From contig CACGGJ010000001.1 in the NCBI GenBank assembly GCA_902572515.1, positions 109,415 through 173,414 of the forward strand: 64,000 bases of DNA, given 5' to 3'. The DNA comes from an uncultured Pelagibacteraceae bacterium. GTDB taxonomy: Bacteria > Pseudomonadota > Alphaproteobacteria > Pelagibacterales > Pelagibacteraceae. The notes beneath the pieces were generated by a model. That model searched no databases. It was not told the origin of the DNA and worked only from the letters and a program-made list of their open reading frames with translations. A program made the position numbers and the translations under genes. Shown here piece by piece: positions 41,992 to 50,225 of this stretch (the stretch's first letter is position 1; each line of letters opens with the position of its first letter).

Positions 41992-42681
41992 CTATATCGA
42001 TTTCCCTAATTTAACTTTATATGAAACACCCATTGTTGATGTAGCAAATACACTTCTAATTAAGTCACCTTTTAGGGTATTATTTGATTTTTCTTTCTCT
42101 AAAGTATCTAAAATTGCATTGTAGTTTTTTAACAATTGATCATCGCTAAAAGATTTTTTACCAATACTAACTCCAATGTTTCCATCTTTATCATTTCTAA
42201 TTTCTACTTGACCAGATTTAGCATTAGTTACTGCTTCTTTAATATTTTCAGAAACTGAACCAAGCTTAGGATTGGGCATTAATCCTTTTGGTCCCAAAAC
42301 TTTTCCTAATTTAGAAAGTTTGATCATCATTCCTGGAGTACAAATTAATTTTTCAAAGTTTAATTCTCCACCTTTAATTCTTTCTACAAACTCATCTCCA
42401 CCCACGATATCTGCACCTGCATCTTTTGCATCTTGTACTTTATTGTCTTCACAAACCACTGCAACTTTAACTTTCTTACCTGTTCCGCCCGGTAAATTAA
42501 CTACAGTTCTGATATTAACTTCACTTTTCTTTTGTTTGTTATTTATTTGAAAACTTAAATCTAAAGACTCATCAAATTTAGTTGTGCAGTTTTCTTTAAG
42601 TTGAGGTAATAACTTTTCTATAAACTCTGCATTCAAGTCTTTAGTCTTTTCAGGTAATTTTTTGTATCTTTTTGATGCCAT
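41992..42681 (-). CDS. rplA: Ribosomal protein L1
   Basis: 229 residues. VVNLPGGTGKKVKVAVVCED and CTPGMMIKLSKLGKVLGPKGLMPNPK identify L1, the mobile stalk protein that handles E-site tRNA and often autoregulates rplKA. Confidence 0.98.
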   Translation of the reverse strand: MASKRYKKLPEKTKDLNAEFIEKLLPQLKENCTTKFDESLDLSFQINNKQKKSEVNIRTVVNLPGGTGKKVKVAVVCEDNKVQDAKDAGADIVGGDEFVERIKGGELNFEKLICTPGMMIKLSKLGKVLGPKGLMPNPKLGSVSENIKEAVTNAKSGQVEIRNDKDGNIGVSIGKKSFSDDQLLKNYNAILDTLEKEKSNNTLKGDLIRSVFATSTMGVSYKVKLGKSI

Positions 42682-43106
42682 TATTCTTTTACCTCAATTC
42701 CCATTGATCTAGCTGATCCTGCAATAATTTTTATTGCCTCTTCTATATCATGAGCGTTTAAATCGTTCATTTTTTCTTTTGCTATACTCTCTAATTGTTT
42801 TTTAGAAATTGAAGCAACAATATTTCTTCCGGGTTCTTTAGATCCACCTTTAAGTTTTACTGCCTCTTTAATATAAAAAGATGCAGGAGGTGATTTAATT
42901 TTAAAATCAAACTTTTTATCTTTATAGACTGTAATTTCAACTGGCACAGGTTTGCCTGCCATTGATTTAGTTTTATCATTAAAGGCTTTACAAAACTCCA
43001 TAATATTCACACCACGTTGACCTAATGCAGGACCAACTGGTGGAGCTGGATTAGCTTGACCGCCTTTAATTTGTAGTTTTATAAATCCACTAATTTCTTT
43101 TGCCAT
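42681..43106 (-). CDS. rplK: Ribosomal protein L11
   Basis: 141 residues. The N-terminal [26 protein letters not shown] and C-terminal [12 protein letters not shown] are standard. L11 forms the GTPase-associated centre with 23S rRNA. One-base overlaps couple it to nusG and rplA. Confidence 0.98.
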   Translation of the reverse strand: MAKEISGFIKLQIKGGQANPAPPVGPALGQRGVNIMEFCKAFNDKTKSMAGKPVPVEITVYKDKKFDFKIKSPPASFYIKEAVKLKGGSKEPGRNIVASISKKQLESIAKEKMNDLNAHDIEEAIKIIAGSARSMGIEVKE

Positions 43107-43636
43107 TAACTTACCTTCTCAACCTGACTATATTCTAAATCTACCGGTGTAGGACGACCAAATATAGAAACTGACACCTTAAGTCTAGCTTTTTCTTCAT
43201 CAATTTCTTCAATCATTCCAGTAAATGACGCAAATGGGCCATCTACAACCTGAACCTTTTCACCAACACTGTAATCTACGCTAGATTTTGGCTGAGCAAC
43301 ACCATCTTTAATTTGACCTAAAATTTTCTCTACTTCTTTGTCTGAAACTGGGACTGGGATCCCTTTGGCACCTAAGAAGCCACTAACCCTCTTTATATTT
43401 TTGATCATATGATAAATATTATTATCCATTTCACTCTTTATTAAAACATATCCAGGAAAGTATTTTTTTTTTCTTTGAATTCTTTTTCCTCTTTTAACCT
43501 CAGTAACATCGTGAGTTGGCACGATAATCTCCTCAAATTTGTCTGCGATTTTAGCTTTATCTGCTTCCTCTTTTATTAATGAAGCAACTTTATTTTCAAA
43601 GCTAGAATGAGACTGAACTATGTACCAATTTTTCAT
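43106..43636 (-). CDS. nusG: Transcription antitermination/elongation factor NusG
   Basis: 176 residues. The NGN domain opens [18 protein letters not shown] and the C-terminal KOW domain contains [23 protein letters not shown]. It binds RNA polymerase and links to ribosomes via S10, also encoded in this cluster. Confidence 0.97.
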   Translation of the reverse strand: MKNWYIVQSHSSFENKVASLIKEEADKAKIADKFEEIIVPTHDVTEVKRGKRIQRKKKYFPGYVLIKSEMDNNIYHMIKNIKRVSGFLGAKGIPVPVSDKEVEKILGQIKDGVAQPKSSVDYSVGEKVQVVDGPFASFTGMIEEIDEEKARLKVSVSIFGRPTPVDLEYSQVEKVS

Positions 43637-43827
43637 TAAATACTCACTTTAAGTAGAAGTTCTAAGAAAAATTTTAAAACCTGATCTAAAAGAAGAAAAA
43701 ATAGAGACATAACAACCGCCATAACAAAAACCATTAAAGCACCTTGTAATGTCTCCTTCCACGTTGGCCAAGTAACTTTAAAAGCCTCTTGTTTAACTTC
43801 TTGAATAAATTTGATCGGGTTTTTCAT
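43636..43827 (-). CDS. secE: Protein translocase subunit SecE
   Basis: 63 residues with the signature FIQEVKQEAFKVTWPTWKET followed by one transmembrane helix (GALMVFVMAVVMSLFFLLLD). It clamps SecY in the membrane. It lies between tRNA-Trp and nusG, the conserved bacterial order. Confidence 0.96.
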   Translation of the reverse strand: MKNPIKFIQEVKQEAFKVTWPTWKETLQGALMVFVMAVVMSLFFLLLDQVLKFFLELLLKVSI

Positions 43828-43844
43828 AATTTACTTGCTCAAAT

Positions 43845-43920
43845 TGGCAGGAGCGGAGGGACTCGAACCCTCAGCCTCCGGTTTTGGAGACCGGCGCTCT
43901 ACCAATTGAGCTACACTCCT
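43845..43920 (-). tRNA. trnW: tRNA-Trp (anticodon CCA)
   Basis: A 76-nt cloverleaf with acceptor AGGAGTG/CGCTCCT, anticodon stem CCGGT/ACCGG around CTCCAAA, T-arm GTTCGAGTC and an encoded 3' CCA. It is placed between tuf and secE, as in many bacteria. Confidence 0.96.
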
Positions 43921-43930
43921 ATTTATAGAG

Positions 43931-45121
43931 TTACTCTATAATTTTAGTTACTACTCCTGCTCCAACAGTTCTACCACCTTCTCTAATTGCAAAGTTTAAT
44001 TTCTCTGCCATAGCGATAGGTGTAATTAGTTTAACAGTAAATTTAGCATCATCACCAGGCATGACCATTTCTGTACCAGATGGTAATTCTACTTCACCTG
44101 TAACGTCTGTTGTTCTAAAATAAAACTGAGGTCTGTATTTAGTAAAGAAAGGTGTATGTCTTCCACCTTCATCTTTTTTAAGTACATACGCTTGAGCCTC
44201 AAATTTAGTGTGTGGAGTAATTGAACCGGGCTTACAAAGAACTTGACCTCTTTCGATGTCATTTCTTTCAATACCTCTCAATAAAATTCCAACATTATCT
44301 CCAGCTTCACCTGAATCTAAAAGTTTTCTAAACATTTCAACTCCAGTACAAACTGATTTTTTAGTTTCTCTAATTCCAACTATTTCAACTTCTTCACCAG
44401 TTTTAATTACACCAGACTCAACTCTTCCAGTTGCAACTGTTCCTCTTCCAGAAATTGAAAATACATCCTCAACTGGCATCAAGAATGGTTTATCAACTTC
44501 TCTAGCTGGCTGTGGAATATGTTCATCAACAGCTTTCATTAATTCTAAAATTGAATTTTTTCCAATTTCATCATCTCTTCCTTCGACAGCTGCTAAAGCT
44601 GAACCTTTGACAATTGGTGTTTTGTCACCTGGATATTTGTATGAAGTTAAAAGTTCTCTTATTTCTTCTTCAACAAGTTCAATCATTTCTTTATCATCAA
44701 CTTGATCAACTTTATTTAAGTACACAACAATAGCAGGAATACCTACTTGTCTTCCTAAAAGAATATGTTCCCTTGTTTGTGGCATTGGACCGTCAGCTGC
44801 ATTAACAACTAATATTGCACCATCCATTTGAGCAGCACCAGTTATCATGTTTTTAACATAATCAGCGTGTCCAGGACAATCGACGTGAGCATAGTGTCTC
44901 TTTTCAGTTTCATACTCAACGTGTGCAGTTGAAATTGTTATTCCTCTCTCTTTTTCTTCAGGCGCTTTATCAATTTGATCATAAGCAACTGCAGTTCCGC
45001 CGCCCGCTTGTGCTAATACATTTGTAATAGCGGCAGTAAGGGTTGTTTTACCATGGTCGACATGACCGATAGTCCCAATGTTACAGTGGGGTTTATTTCT
45101 TACAAATTTTTCTTTTGACAT
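43931..45121 (-). CDS. tuf: Elongation factor Tu
   Basis: 396 residues. [36 protein letters not shown] and NKVDQVDD are the GTPase motifs, and [24 protein letters not shown] is the tRNA-binding part. It is the only tuf in the window, at the tufB-like position among tRNA genes. The copy usual after fusA is absent. Confidence 0.98.
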   Translation of the reverse strand: MSKEKFVRNKPHCNIGTIGHVDHGKTTLTAAITNVLAQAGGGTAVAYDQIDKAPEEKERGITISTAHVEYETEKRHYAHVDCPGHADYVKNMITGAAQMDGAILVVNAADGPMPQTREHILLGRQVGIPAIVVYLNKVDQVDDKEMIELVEEEIRELLTSYKYPGDKTPIVKGSALAAVEGRDDEIGKNSILELMKAVDEHIPQPAREVDKPFLMPVEDVFSISGRGTVATGRVESGVIKTGEEVEIVGIRETKKSVCTGVEMFRKLLDSGEAGDNVGILLRGIERNDIERGQVLCKPGSITPHTKFEAQAYVLKKDEGGRHTPFFTKYRPQFYFRTTDVTGEVELPSGTEMVMPGDDAKFTVKLITPIAMAEKLNFAIREGGRTVGAGVVTKIIE

Positions 45122-45167
45122 TACGTTTTACCTCAGTTTTTTTTTGTTTCTTCTAATTTTAATTTCT

Positions 45168-45241
45168 TGGAGCGGGTAAAGGGAATCGAACCCTTACATC
45201 CAGCTTGGAAGGCTAGCGTTCTACCATTGAACTACACCCGC
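45168..45241 (-). tRNA. trnG: tRNA-Gly (anticodon TCC)
   Basis: A 74-nt cloverleaf with acceptor GCGGGTG/TACCCGC, anticodon loop CTTCCAA in a CTAGC/GCTGG stem, T-arm GTTCGATTC and encoded CCA. It sits 46 nt upstream of tuf. Confidence 0.95.
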
Positions 45242-45285
45242 ACAACCCCAAGAGTAACACTCCATGTTATCTAAAATTTATTAAA

Positions 45286-45371
45286 TGGTGGAGGGGGAAA
45301 GATTCGAACTTTCGAAGACCGAAGTCAACGGGTTTACAGCCCGCCCCATTTGACCGCTCTGGAACCCCTCC
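45286..45371 (-). tRNA. trnY: tRNA-Tyr (anticodon GTA)
   Basis: An 86-nt class II tRNA with acceptor GGAGGGG/CCCCTCC, anticodon loop CTGTAAA, a long variable arm (GACTTCGGTC) and encoded CCA. It is the first RNA of the tRNA-Tyr/tRNA-Gly/tuf/tRNA-Trp/secE chain. Confidence 0.95.
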
Positions 45372-45418
45372 TTTGGGGAAGTGTCCCCTTGTTCAATAAA
45401 GCTTCAAATAACAAGCGT

Positions 45419-45446
45419 TTTATATATTTTATTTATGCAAATGCAA
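45419..45446 (-). promoter_or_regulatory. Possible promoter of the tRNA-tuf-secE transcript
   Basis: On the minus strand TTGCAT (45446-45441), a 16-nt spacer and TATAAA (45424-45419) resemble -35/-10 boxes about 50 nt upstream of tRNA-Tyr. Read by eye and unproven. Confidence 0.4.
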
Positions 45447-45500
45447 CACGTGATTTAATAGGAAAATATTAAAAAAACCGTATAAAACAGATACAAATTT

Positions 45501-46244
45501 ATGAATAAATCATCATTTTTCATTGTTGGTCAACACGCAGTTATTGAGGCTCTTAGAAATCCTAAAAGAAAGGTTTTAAGAGTATTTTTAACGGAGGAGT
45601 CAAAAAAAAATATTCATAGAAAAAACCCAAATAAAAACATTTTAGAGGATGTTAAAGTTTACTTTAAATCTAAAAAAGAATTAGACAAATATACTTCTAA
45701 AGAACAATTAATGCATAATGGTTATGTTGCAGAGATTGAACATTTGGATCAACCTGATCTAAAACAATTTATTAAAGACAAAAAAAATTTAACATTTGTC
45801 TGTCTTGATGAGGTTACTGATCCAAGAAATATTGGTTCATTAATCAGAAGTGCTGCATCATTTGATATTGATGGATTGATAATTAAAGAAAGACATTTTC
45901 CACGTGATAGTAAGTTGATGTATAAATCAGCAAGCGGTTGTATTGAGCACATTAATATTTTTGAGGTTTCCAACATTAATTCTACATTAAAAAATTTAAG
46001 AGAAAAAAATTTCTGGGTTTATGGTTTTGATGCAAAAGGCCAAAAGGATTTTACAGATATAAAATGGGAAGGAAATAAAATTCTTCTATTTGGATCTGAA
46101 GGGTTTGGTATGAGAAAGCATACAGGTAAATATGCAGATTTTTTTGTTAAAATTAATATTAATGAAGATATAGAAAGTTTAAATATCTCAAATAGTGCTG
46201 CAATAGTGTTTCATCACCTTAGTTATATAAAAAAAAAGAGTTGA
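45501..46244 (+). CDS. rlmB: 23S rRNA (guanosine-2'-O-)-methyltransferase RlmB (SpoU/TrmH family)
   Basis: 247 residues. The N-terminal substrate-binding domain begins FIVGQHAVIEALRN. The SPOUT domain carries CLDEVTDPRNIGSLIRSAASF, LLFGSEGFGMRK and INEDIESLNISNSAAIVFHHL, the three SpoU motifs of the deep-knot SAM site. RlmB methylates G2251 of 23S rRNA; a related tRNA target cannot be fully excluded. It lies just upstream of tRNA-Thr. Confidence 0.92.
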   Translation: MNKSSFFIVGQHAVIEALRNPKRKVLRVFLTEESKKNIHRKNPNKNILEDVKVYFKSKKELDKYTSKEQLMHNGYVAEIEHLDQPDLKQFIKDKKNLTFVCLDEVTDPRNIGSLIRSAASFDIDGLIIKERHFPRDSKLMYKSASGCIEHINIFEVSNINSTLKNLREKNFWVYGFDAKGQKDFTDIKWEGNKILLFGSEGFGMRKHTGKYADFFVKININEDIESLNISNSAAIVFHHLSYIKKKS

Positions 46245-46277
46245 TTATTTAACAAATAGTTAATAATTATTGTGCAT

Positions 46278-46353
46278 GCCCTTGTAGCTCAGCTGGTAGA
46301 GCAATTGATTTGTAATCAATAGGTCCGCGGTTCGAATCCGTGCGGGGGCACCA
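46278..46353 (+). tRNA. trnT: tRNA-Thr (anticodon TGT), integration site
   Basis: An intact 76-nt cloverleaf with acceptor GCCCTTG/CGGGGGC (with G-T pairs), anticodon loop TTTGTAA in an ATTGA/TCAAT stem, T-arm GTTCGAATC and encoded CCA. Its 3' part is repeated twice downstream, marking it as the attachment site for integrated elements. Confidence 0.97.
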
Positions 46354-46410
46354 CTTTACTTACTTTTTTATCAGAATAATTTATGCAAAAACTATTCTTA
46401 CGACAATAAG

Positions 46411-46430
46411 TGTTGTCAGATTGTTGTCAG
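46411..46430. repeat. Left end repeat of element 1
   Basis: TGTTGTCAGATTGTTGTCAG contains an internal tandem of TTGTCAGA-like units. Its first 16 nt recur at 47045-47060, near the right end of the same element, suggesting recombinase-binding sites. Confidence 0.6.
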
Positions 46431-46453
46431 ATAAAACTAACAACTTGAACTTT

Positions 46454-47029
46454 TTAATTAATATAACTTTTTATTTGTTCTAGCCCAAAACATTTACCTG
46501 TAAATTCAATCATAATAATATCACCTTTATATTTTGTTCTTAAACTTGAAGAATAATTTCCTGTGTTTAAAGAAATCGATCCAATGAAACGTTCCATCTT
46601 TAAATCACTGGAGCCAGAGACTAATTGAAGCCATTTTTTATCTGGATCAAATTTTATTGTTTGGCTACTAACTATTAAGTCACCTATGTTTTGCGAAAAT
46701 ATTTGTGCAGGTCTTCGTAAACTTTTATTAGATCTCATTTCAAGAGTATAGAATTTTTTTCCTTTTCTTAAATTATATTCATCAATAAAAAGTTCTTCGG
46801 TATTGTGCTCCGGACCAAGACCCATTCCTGCATAATTTGTATATACTGTTCCCTCACAAGTAAATTTATATTCAGTTTTTGAAATGGAACTTTTGCTTTT
46901 AATTTCTTTATAGCCAGCACTTCCAAATTGAAACAAGCCTTTTGCTGTCCATAAAATTGCTATCACTAATCCAATGGCTGCTAAAATTTGAATAGGTCCT
47001 TTTGGCCTATATTCTTTTTTCTTTGCCAT
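46454..47029 (-). CDS. Hypothetical protein with one N-terminal membrane helix
   Basis: I do not recognise a family. The track opens at 47044, but an internal ATG at 47029 gives the more natural start MAKKKEYRPKGP (191 residues). A membrane segment IQILAAIGLVIAILWTAKGLF lies near residues 12-32, so the rest is probably periplasmic. It includes FTCEGTVYTNYAG and a late Cys near the C-terminus (GKCFGLEQ), which might pair. It is the only gene of element 1 and transcribed toward tRNA-Thr. Confidence 0.6.
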   Translation of the reverse strand: MAKKKEYRPKGPIQILAAIGLVIAILWTAKGLFQFGSAGYKEIKSKSSISKTEYKFTCEGTVYTNYAGMGLGPEHNTEELFIDEYNLRKGKKFYTLEMRSNKSLRRPAQIFSQNIGDLIVSSQTIKFDPDKKWLQLVSGSSDLKMERFIGSISLNTGNYSSSLRTKYKGDIIMIEFTGKCFGLEQIKSYIN

Positions 47030-47044
47030 AAAAAACTTTATCAT

Positions 47045-47060
47045 TGTTGTCAGATTGTTG
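47045..47060. repeat. Right end repeat of element 1
   Basis: TGTTGTCAGATTGTTG, identical for 16 nt to 46411-46426 at the other end of the element. Confidence 0.6.
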
Positions 47061-47115
47061 CCAAGTTAAAAGTATTTAAAGATTATTGTTGCAAACAAAT
47101 GTTTATTTAAACTTT

Positions 47116-47171
47116 AGCAATTGATTTGTAATCAATAGGTCCGCGGTTCGAATCCGTGCGGGGGCACCACT
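47116..47171 (+). repeat. Partial tRNA-Thr copy 1 (att-like direct repeat, 56 nt)
   Basis: These 56 nt are identical to 46300-46355, from the anticodon arm through the CCA and two flanking bases of tRNA-Thr. The 5' half of a tRNA is missing, so it is not a working tRNA. It marks the junction between elements 1 and 2, as expected after site-specific integration into the tRNA 3' end. Confidence 0.93.
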
Positions 47172-47272
47172 AAAATCTCATTTATTTTCAACAAACATAA
47201 TAATTTCCTTAACTTTTTTAAAAACAAAAAATCGTTGAATAATACTATAGAATGGAAGGAAGAAGAACTGAC

Positions 47273-47293
47273 TGTAGTCTTTTTGTAGTCTTT
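47273..47293. repeat. Left end repeat of element 2
   Basis: The 21-nt repeat ends in GTAGTCTTTTTGTAGTCTTT, itself a tandem of GTAGTCTTT units. It recurs exactly at 54846-54866 at the other end of the element, in the same orientation. Confidence 0.75.
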
Positions 47294-47294
47294 G

Positions 47295-48203
47295 CTAAAA
47301 AGAACTTAGTTTGAAAGATACTTCATATTTCATAAATTTTATATTTGGTGCAACAGATAATGCATCTCTTAAATTCTTATCATCCTCTAATGCAATTATA
47401 AGTCCCTTAACATCTTTATCACCAGCCAAATTATTTTTAATATGCCCCATATATCTTTGGATCTGACCCATAACTACATCACTAGCTCTACCCTTCTTTA
47501 ATTCTATAACTAAAAATTCTTTTTTATCTTTACTAATTGCTAAAATATCTAAAGGACCAGATCCTGTTGAATATTGAGTACAAAGTTTGTTATTTTCTTT
47601 ATGAATATCATAATCTTTGTTCAGCTCTATATTGGTCCAATTTCTAATAATATAATCCTCGAGATGTTTTTCTAATAAAAAAGAAGATTTAGGAACTAAA
47701 TTATTTTCAATTGAATAATCTTTTTCATTATTAACATTAGTTTGATTTTGAATAGGAATTATTTCACCAGAATCTTCAACAGTTAATTTTAATTCTATAG
47801 TTTCTACCTCTTTTTTATTTCCATCTAAACAAGGAACACCATCCTTAAAACTAACAACTTTTCCAATACCTAGATAAGTGAATTGGGGATCTTTATTATC
47901 CCAACGCGCAAAAAAATGTGGCGTCATTTCACCGGATAATAACTTTTGAAAAGTTGGTTGTTGAGAATGAGATCTTGGTTTTCCGTACCAAACAATAACT
48001 CCTTTTGAATGATCATAATGATTATCAAAATCATGTTCTGTTGTTCCTGGCACACCAATATTCATGAAGATTATTAAATTATCTTCGACACGTACATAAC
48101 CTGTATCCCAATCACCGCCGGCAGGTCTGCCCTTGTCAGGAAAGCAAACCCAACCAATATCTTTTCTTGAATATTTTGAACCTTTTTTAAATTCTAATTT
48201 CAC
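47295..48203 (-). CDS. NucS/DUF91-like PD-(D/E)XK nuclease with an N-terminal DUF3427-like domain
   Basis: 302 residues. The C-terminal half has the PD-(D/E)XK pattern: Asp219 in GSGPLDILAI, Glu234 and Lys236 in FLVIELKKGRA, then GQIQRYMGHI, which resembles the NucS/DUF91 endonuclease core. The N-terminal half (KYSRKDIGWVCFPDKGRPAG, then DHSKGVIVWYGKPRSHSQQ) resembles the DUF3427 region found on some helicases, which I infer to be a sensing or binding module. It starts with GTG directly at the stop of the DUF2130 gene (TAAGTG), so the two are translationally coupled. A DNA-cleaving, possibly anti-phage role is inference. Confidence 0.7.
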   Translation of the reverse strand: MKLEFKKGSKYSRKDIGWVCFPDKGRPAGGDWDTGYVRVEDNLIIFMNIGVPGTTEHDFDNHYDHSKGVIVWYGKPRSHSQQPTFQKLLSGEMTPHFFARWDNKDPQFTYLGIGKVVSFKDGVPCLDGNKKEVETIELKLTVEDSGEIIPIQNQTNVNNEKDYSIENNLVPKSSFLLEKHLEDYIIRNWTNIELNKDYDIHKENNKLCTQYSTGSGPLDILAISKDKKEFLVIELKKGRASDVVMGQIQRYMGHIKNNLAGDKDVKGLIIALEDDKNLRDALSVAPNIKFMKYEVSFKLSSF

Positions 48204-49589
48204 TTATTTTTTCTCTTCAATTTGAATTATACAATCTGGTCCAACTTTAAGTGTAAAAGATTTTATCATATCTCTAAAGTCTTCTTCCATATCAAGCATA
48301 GCTCTTTCCTTATTAGCAATACTGTTTTCAAAAAACTTTTTTTCTTTACCCATAAGATCATTCATTTTAATAATTGATTGATACAAATTTCTTACAGGTA
48401 ATTGAAATGATGGGCCCATTATATGATCCCAAAGCCTTTTCATCATTTTTGGAGCATCAAAATCTTTCTTAGATTTATGTTCATTTATCAAGTTAGTTTT
48501 AATAAAACTTACAAGCATGTGAATTATTGGATAATTCATTGGAATTATAATAATTCTTTTACCATGCCTTTCAACATAGCCATCATGTTGTTTATTATAG
48601 TCTTTTGGCATAGCCGTAGTAATTAAAACACCATAATTGATATTTTTATCTTTCATATCGCTTAATAATTTACTTACCCATTCTTCTTTAAAAGTTTTGT
48701 GATCTTTGCTTTCAAAGTAAATCTGTGCAAGTTTTTCTTGATCTTTATTATTAATTGTAAGTATACAATCTGCACCTTTTGCTCCCTTTTTAACTTCTTC
48801 TACAGTATCTTGTGGAAATTTACTTCTAAGGTAATCCTCAATCAGTTCTTCTTGAACTTCACCTTGAACTTCCATCGATTTTTGTTTTAATTGTTTAGAC
48901 ATTTCATCAATTTTAACTTGAGTACGCCTTTTTTCTATTTCTCTTTCTTTGTCTTTTTTAGCCATCAGATCTTTAAGTTTTTGAACATCGTTTTCAGATT
49001 TTTCTTTAATTTTTTGTTCAATAACTTTTTCTTTTTGTTTAAGATCTGCAATTAACTTGGCTTCAATTTGTTTTTTATTCTTCTCAGCTTGTGCAACTTT
49101 AGTTTGAAGATCCATAAGCTCTTTTCTTTGCTTATTTTCTCTAATTAAAGCTTTCTCTTTTAACTGTTTTTCGATTTCTTTTTCCTTAAGCTTTAAACTG
49201 GCAATTAACTTAAACTCTGCCTCTTTAGAGCTTTTCTCCATTGCTTTTTCTTTAGCCTTAAGTTTATCTTCAATTGCTTTTTCTTTTTGCTTTAGCGTTG
49301 CTGTCATCTTTAATTCAGTATCTTTTCTACTCTTTTCGGCCTCTAAAATTTTAGACTGCAATGCCTGAACTTTCGCTTTACTTTCATTTTGTGCTTTTAA
49401 TGAAAGTTCTTTCTCTAAATTTTTTTCTTTTAGCTTGAAATCAAGATTAAATTTTTCTTTTAAAAGCTTTTCCTTAACCTTAATTTCTTCTTGGTACTCT
49501 TTTTCTTTGCTCTTTAAGTGATTTTGTAATGCCTGATCTGCAGAAAAAGTTTCATTACAGCTAGGACATGTTATTGTTAGTTGACTCAT
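48204..49589 (-). CDS. DUF2130 (COG4487) protein: zinc-finger-like N-terminus, long coiled coil, nuclease-like C-terminus
   Basis: 461 residues. A possible zinc site CPSCNETF (Cys8, Cys11, with His24) starts the protein. A Lys/Glu-rich coiled coil spans about 28-240. The DUF2130 domain follows: FPQDTVEEVKKGAKGADCIL, then QIYFESKDHKTFKEEWVSKL. Asp274 and Glu293/Lys295 fit a PD-(D/E)XK nuclease core. The function of this family is not established. It is coupled to the NucS-like gene, which suggests one nuclease module whose coiled coil would drive oligomerisation. Confidence 0.8.
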   Translation of the reverse strand: MSQLTITCPSCNETFSADQALQNHLKSKEKEYQEEIKVKEKLLKEKFNLDFKLKEKNLEKELSLKAQNESKAKVQALQSKILEAEKSRKDTELKMTATLKQKEKAIEDKLKAKEKAMEKSSKEAEFKLIASLKLKEKEIEKQLKEKALIRENKQRKELMDLQTKVAQAEKNKKQIEAKLIADLKQKEKVIEQKIKEKSENDVQKLKDLMAKKDKEREIEKRRTQVKIDEMSKQLKQKSMEVQGEVQEELIEDYLRSKFPQDTVEEVKKGAKGADCILTINNKDQEKLAQIYFESKDHKTFKEEWVSKLLSDMKDKNINYGVLITTAMPKDYNKQHDGYVERHGKRIIIIPMNYPIIHMLVSFIKTNLINEHKSKKDFDAPKMMKRLWDHIMGPSFQLPVRNLYQSIIKMNDLMGKEKKFFENSIANKERAMLDMEEDFRDMIKSFTLKVGPDCIIQIEEKK

Positions 49590-49616
49590 ATTTATTTTAC
49601 TCCTTTATTTAATTTA

Positions 49617-49817
49617 TTAGTTAATTGTTAGATCTTCTTCGGCACTCCACTCATTTGACTTATGCTGAATTTCTTTGATTTTACTTTTGGCTAAATATTC
49701 AATAACCTTACTAAATGTTAATTCTGCATTAATAATGTTACCTTTTCTTAGCCATTCTAAAGCTTCATAAGTATCCCTAGGTATGCTTACTGATTTATAT
49801 TTATTTGGATCTGCCAT
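49617..49817 (-). CDS. Small ribbon-helix-helix-like DNA-binding protein, 66 aa
   Basis: The pattern KYKSVSIPRDTYEALEWLR (one beta strand and a helix) followed by TFSKVIEYLAKSKIKE fits the ribbon-helix-helix fold of antitoxins and small regulators, although the family is unclear. A strong Shine-Dalgarno-like AAGGGAG precedes its ATG. It lies 27 nt upstream of DUF2130, so it may regulate the nuclease operon. No obvious toxin gene adjoins it. Confidence 0.6.
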   Translation of the reverse strand: MADPNKYKSVSIPRDTYEALEWLRKGNIINAELTFSKVIEYLAKSKIKEIQHKSNEWSAEEDLTIN

Positions 49818-49840
49818 TTTATCTCCCTTGTTTAATTTAA

Positions 49841-49864
49841 ATCCCCTGTTCCTTTACAGGGGAT
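49841..49864 (-). terminator. Hairpin after the 78-aa membrane protein gene
   Basis: ATCCCCTGT and ACAGGGGAT form a perfect 9-bp stem with a 6-nt loop, followed on the minus strand by TTTAAATTAAAC. It is terminator-like for the 78-aa gene, or an attenuator before the downstream nuclease operon. Confidence 0.65.
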
Positions 49865-49876
49865 GTTGTTGACGAT

Positions 49877-50113
49877 TTATTTACTTTCATCGCCTATTGT
49901 TAAAAATATTCCTCCAATTAAACCTGCTGCAATTGGAGTGAACTGTGACATTGGTCCCAAGAATGCGGTTAAATTTGTCCCCATTCTAGACGCAGCATAA
50001 TCTACAACTGCAAATCCTATGAAGAGTATTCCTAAATAACCAAATACTCCGCTAGGCAAATCAATCATCATTTCATCATTACTATTTTTTTTCTCTATTT
50101 TTGTTTTTTTCAT
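49877..50113 (-). CDS. Small membrane protein of unknown function, 78 aa
   Basis: Not recognised. After a charged N-terminus (MKKTKIEKKNSNDE) there are two hydrophobic segments, VFGYLGILFIGFAVVDYAA and FTPIAAGLIGGIFLTIG, separated by a short loop, so a two-pass inner-membrane protein is likely. A strong AGAGGAG ribosome site precedes the ATG. It is separated from downstream genes by a hairpin. Small membrane proteins are common phage and island cargo (holin-like, exclusion), but nothing here decides which. Confidence 0.55.
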   Translation of the reverse strand: MKKTKIEKKNSNDEMMIDLPSGVFGYLGILFIGFAVVDYAASRMGTNLTAFLGPMSQFTPIAAGLIGGIFLTIGDESK

Positions 50114-50140
50114 TTTCTCCTCTTTGTTAGTGTTTAGGAC

Positions 50141-50218
50141 TAAGAGGAATTCACAAATTGCAGAAAGGAGGTTAAGAACTATAATTTAACCAAAGATCAA
50201 TTTGCTCACTTCCTCTTA
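50141..50218. repeat. Imperfect inverted repeat, arms of about 20 nt
   Basis: TAAGAGGAATTCACAAATTG (50141-50160) and the reverse complement of 50198-50218 share TAAGAGGAA at one end and AAATTG at the other, with a 37-nt centre. It lies in the divergent promoter region of element 2. Confidence 0.55.
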
Positions 50219-50225
50219 ATCTTTT

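Larger units (their letters stand above)
46354..47171 (+). mobile_element. Small integrated element 1 at tRNA-Thr
   Basis: About 0.8 kb between the intact tRNA-Thr and the first partial copy of its 3' end (47116-47171). It holds one hypothetical gene. The sequence TGTTGTCAGATTGTTG occurs near both ends (46411-46426 and 47045-47060). No integrase is present, so it is probably a remnant or a dependent element. Because it adjoins the intact tRNA it should be the younger of the two insertions. Confidence 0.7.

Noticed and set aside
45375-45388. GGGGA/TCCCC hairpin upstream of tRNA-Tyr
   Set aside because: Only a 5-bp stem with no T tract and it lies upstream of the tRNA on the minus strand; too weak to call a terminator.
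47116-47171. Second tRNA-Thr gene
   Set aside because: Only the 3' part is present; the acceptor 5' strand and D-arm are missing. The same holds for 54944-54991.
48816-49505. Repeats in the coiled-coil part of the DUF2130 gene (Lys/Glu heptads) as a DNA repeat or CRISPR
   Set aside because: They are low-complexity coding repeats without regular spacer structure. No CRISPR array was seen anywhere in the window.
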